Below are positions 63,873 through 64,000 of a stretch of 64,000 nucleotides of DNA, one piece after another (the stretch's first letter is position 1; each line of letters starts with the position of its first letter). Both the position numbers and the translations under genes were made by a program. The stretch is from Ceratopteris richardii (Eukaryota > Streptophyta > Polypodiopsida > Polypodiales > Pteridaceae): contig CM035444.1 in NCBI GenBank assembly GCA_020310875.1, positions 114,029,295-114,093,294 of the forward strand, in the 5' to 3' direction. The notes under the pieces are model-generated. The model was not told the DNA's origin. It was given only the letters and a program-made list of their open reading frames with translations, and searched no databases.

Positions 63873-64000
63873 TGTAGATTAGTGATGAGTAGCACCTCCT
63901 TTAATGTCAACCCGGGAAGACATGAGGATGGTATGAAGACCTCGAGCAAGTGAAGGCACAAATGTGTGAGTGAGAAGCACACCAACATGCACACACATAC
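63873..64000 (-). repeat. 5' LTR of G2, cut by window end
   Basis: Starts TGTAGATTAGTGATGAG and follows the G1 LTR type (CAACCCGGGAAGACATGAG) rather than the E17 type. Only the first 128 bases are in the window. Confidence 0.85.

Larger units (their letters stand above)
42260..64000 (-). mobile_element. Ty3/gypsy element G2, interrupted by E17
   Basis: G2 consists of pol (42260-45272), part of its leader (45273-45920), then, beyond the 17-kb E17 insertion, the rest of the leader (63032-63845), a primer site and the start of its 5' LTR (63873 to window end). The LTR start matches the 634-bp G1 type rather than the 738-bp E17 type. Gag and the pol start are deleted at 45272. Its lower-coordinate half was replaced or lost at LARD2. 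Confidence 0.78.

Noticed and set aside
1..64000. Host genes between the repeats
   Set aside because: The unassigned stretches (2522-3175, 31303-34168, 38581-38996) have no ORF with a recognisable host domain and no convincing exon pattern.

Overview
This 64-kb window is plant nuclear DNA built almost entirely of retrotransposons. I find no convincing host gene, tRNA or rRNA gene, or CRISPR array. The plant assignment rests on Ty1/copia elements primed by initiator-Met tRNA, large non-chromodomain Ty3/gypsy elements primed by Asp tRNA, an L1-type LINE whose ORF1 has a DUF4283-like domain plus a CCHC knuckle, and tRNA-like SINEs. The species cannot be fixed; a repeat-rich genome such as a fern, another seed-free plant or a gymnosperm is only a guess. 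Nearly all elements lie on the minus strand, so their 5' ends are at high coordinates.

Layout: (1) 1-2521, 5' part of a decayed copia element (A1). (2) 3176-6401, 3' part of a second copia family (B), followed by a SINE-like tRNA relic. (3) 6831-31302, gypsy element G1 with 634-bp LTRs, decayed and lacking gag. Its pol is split by a 12.8-kb non-coding LTR element (LARD1, 14261-27079). LARD1 is itself split by a LINE (16611-22577) that carries an inverted 5' part and a 16-17-bp target duplication. (4) 31303-34168, unassigned AT-rich DNA. (5) 34169-38580, 3' part of a second A-family copia (A2). (6) 38997-45272, a second LARD/gypsy block (LARD2 plus G2 pol) with the LARD at the same pol site as in G1. 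The 5' leader and LTR of G2 resume at 63032-64000. (7) 45921-63026, a 17,106-bp gypsy element (called E17 here) inserted in the leader of G2. Its two 738-bp LTRs look identical by eye, it has a perfect 5-bp target duplication (ATGGG), and its long frames are open.

E17 is the main find. In order it carries: LTR, Asp-tRNA primer site, a 1.85-kb leader with an array of TCGCGA-centred palindromes and a likely intron, a 758-codon gag, one in-frame UAG inside a zinc knuckle, a 2,450-codon pol, a 1,367-codon ORF of unknown function in the env position, a polypurine tract and the second LTR. Pol is unusual: it has an N-terminal retropepsin, RT, RNase H, two tandem HHCC zinc domains with the same spacing, a D,D35E integrase, and a second retropepsin-like domain after the integrase. 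G1 has a decayed copy of the env-position ORF and of the integrase and second protease, and keeps a hairpin and splice-acceptor-like site at the ORF's 5' end, so this layout belongs to the family and not to one copy.

Relative order of events: G-type gypsy, then LARD insertion at TCCTG in pol, then duplication of that block. The LINE entered LARD1, though its timing relative to the block duplication is not fixed. E17 came last. Coordinates of LTRs, primer sites, target duplications and ORFs were read directly. Family assignments come from motif recognition only, and no database search was run.
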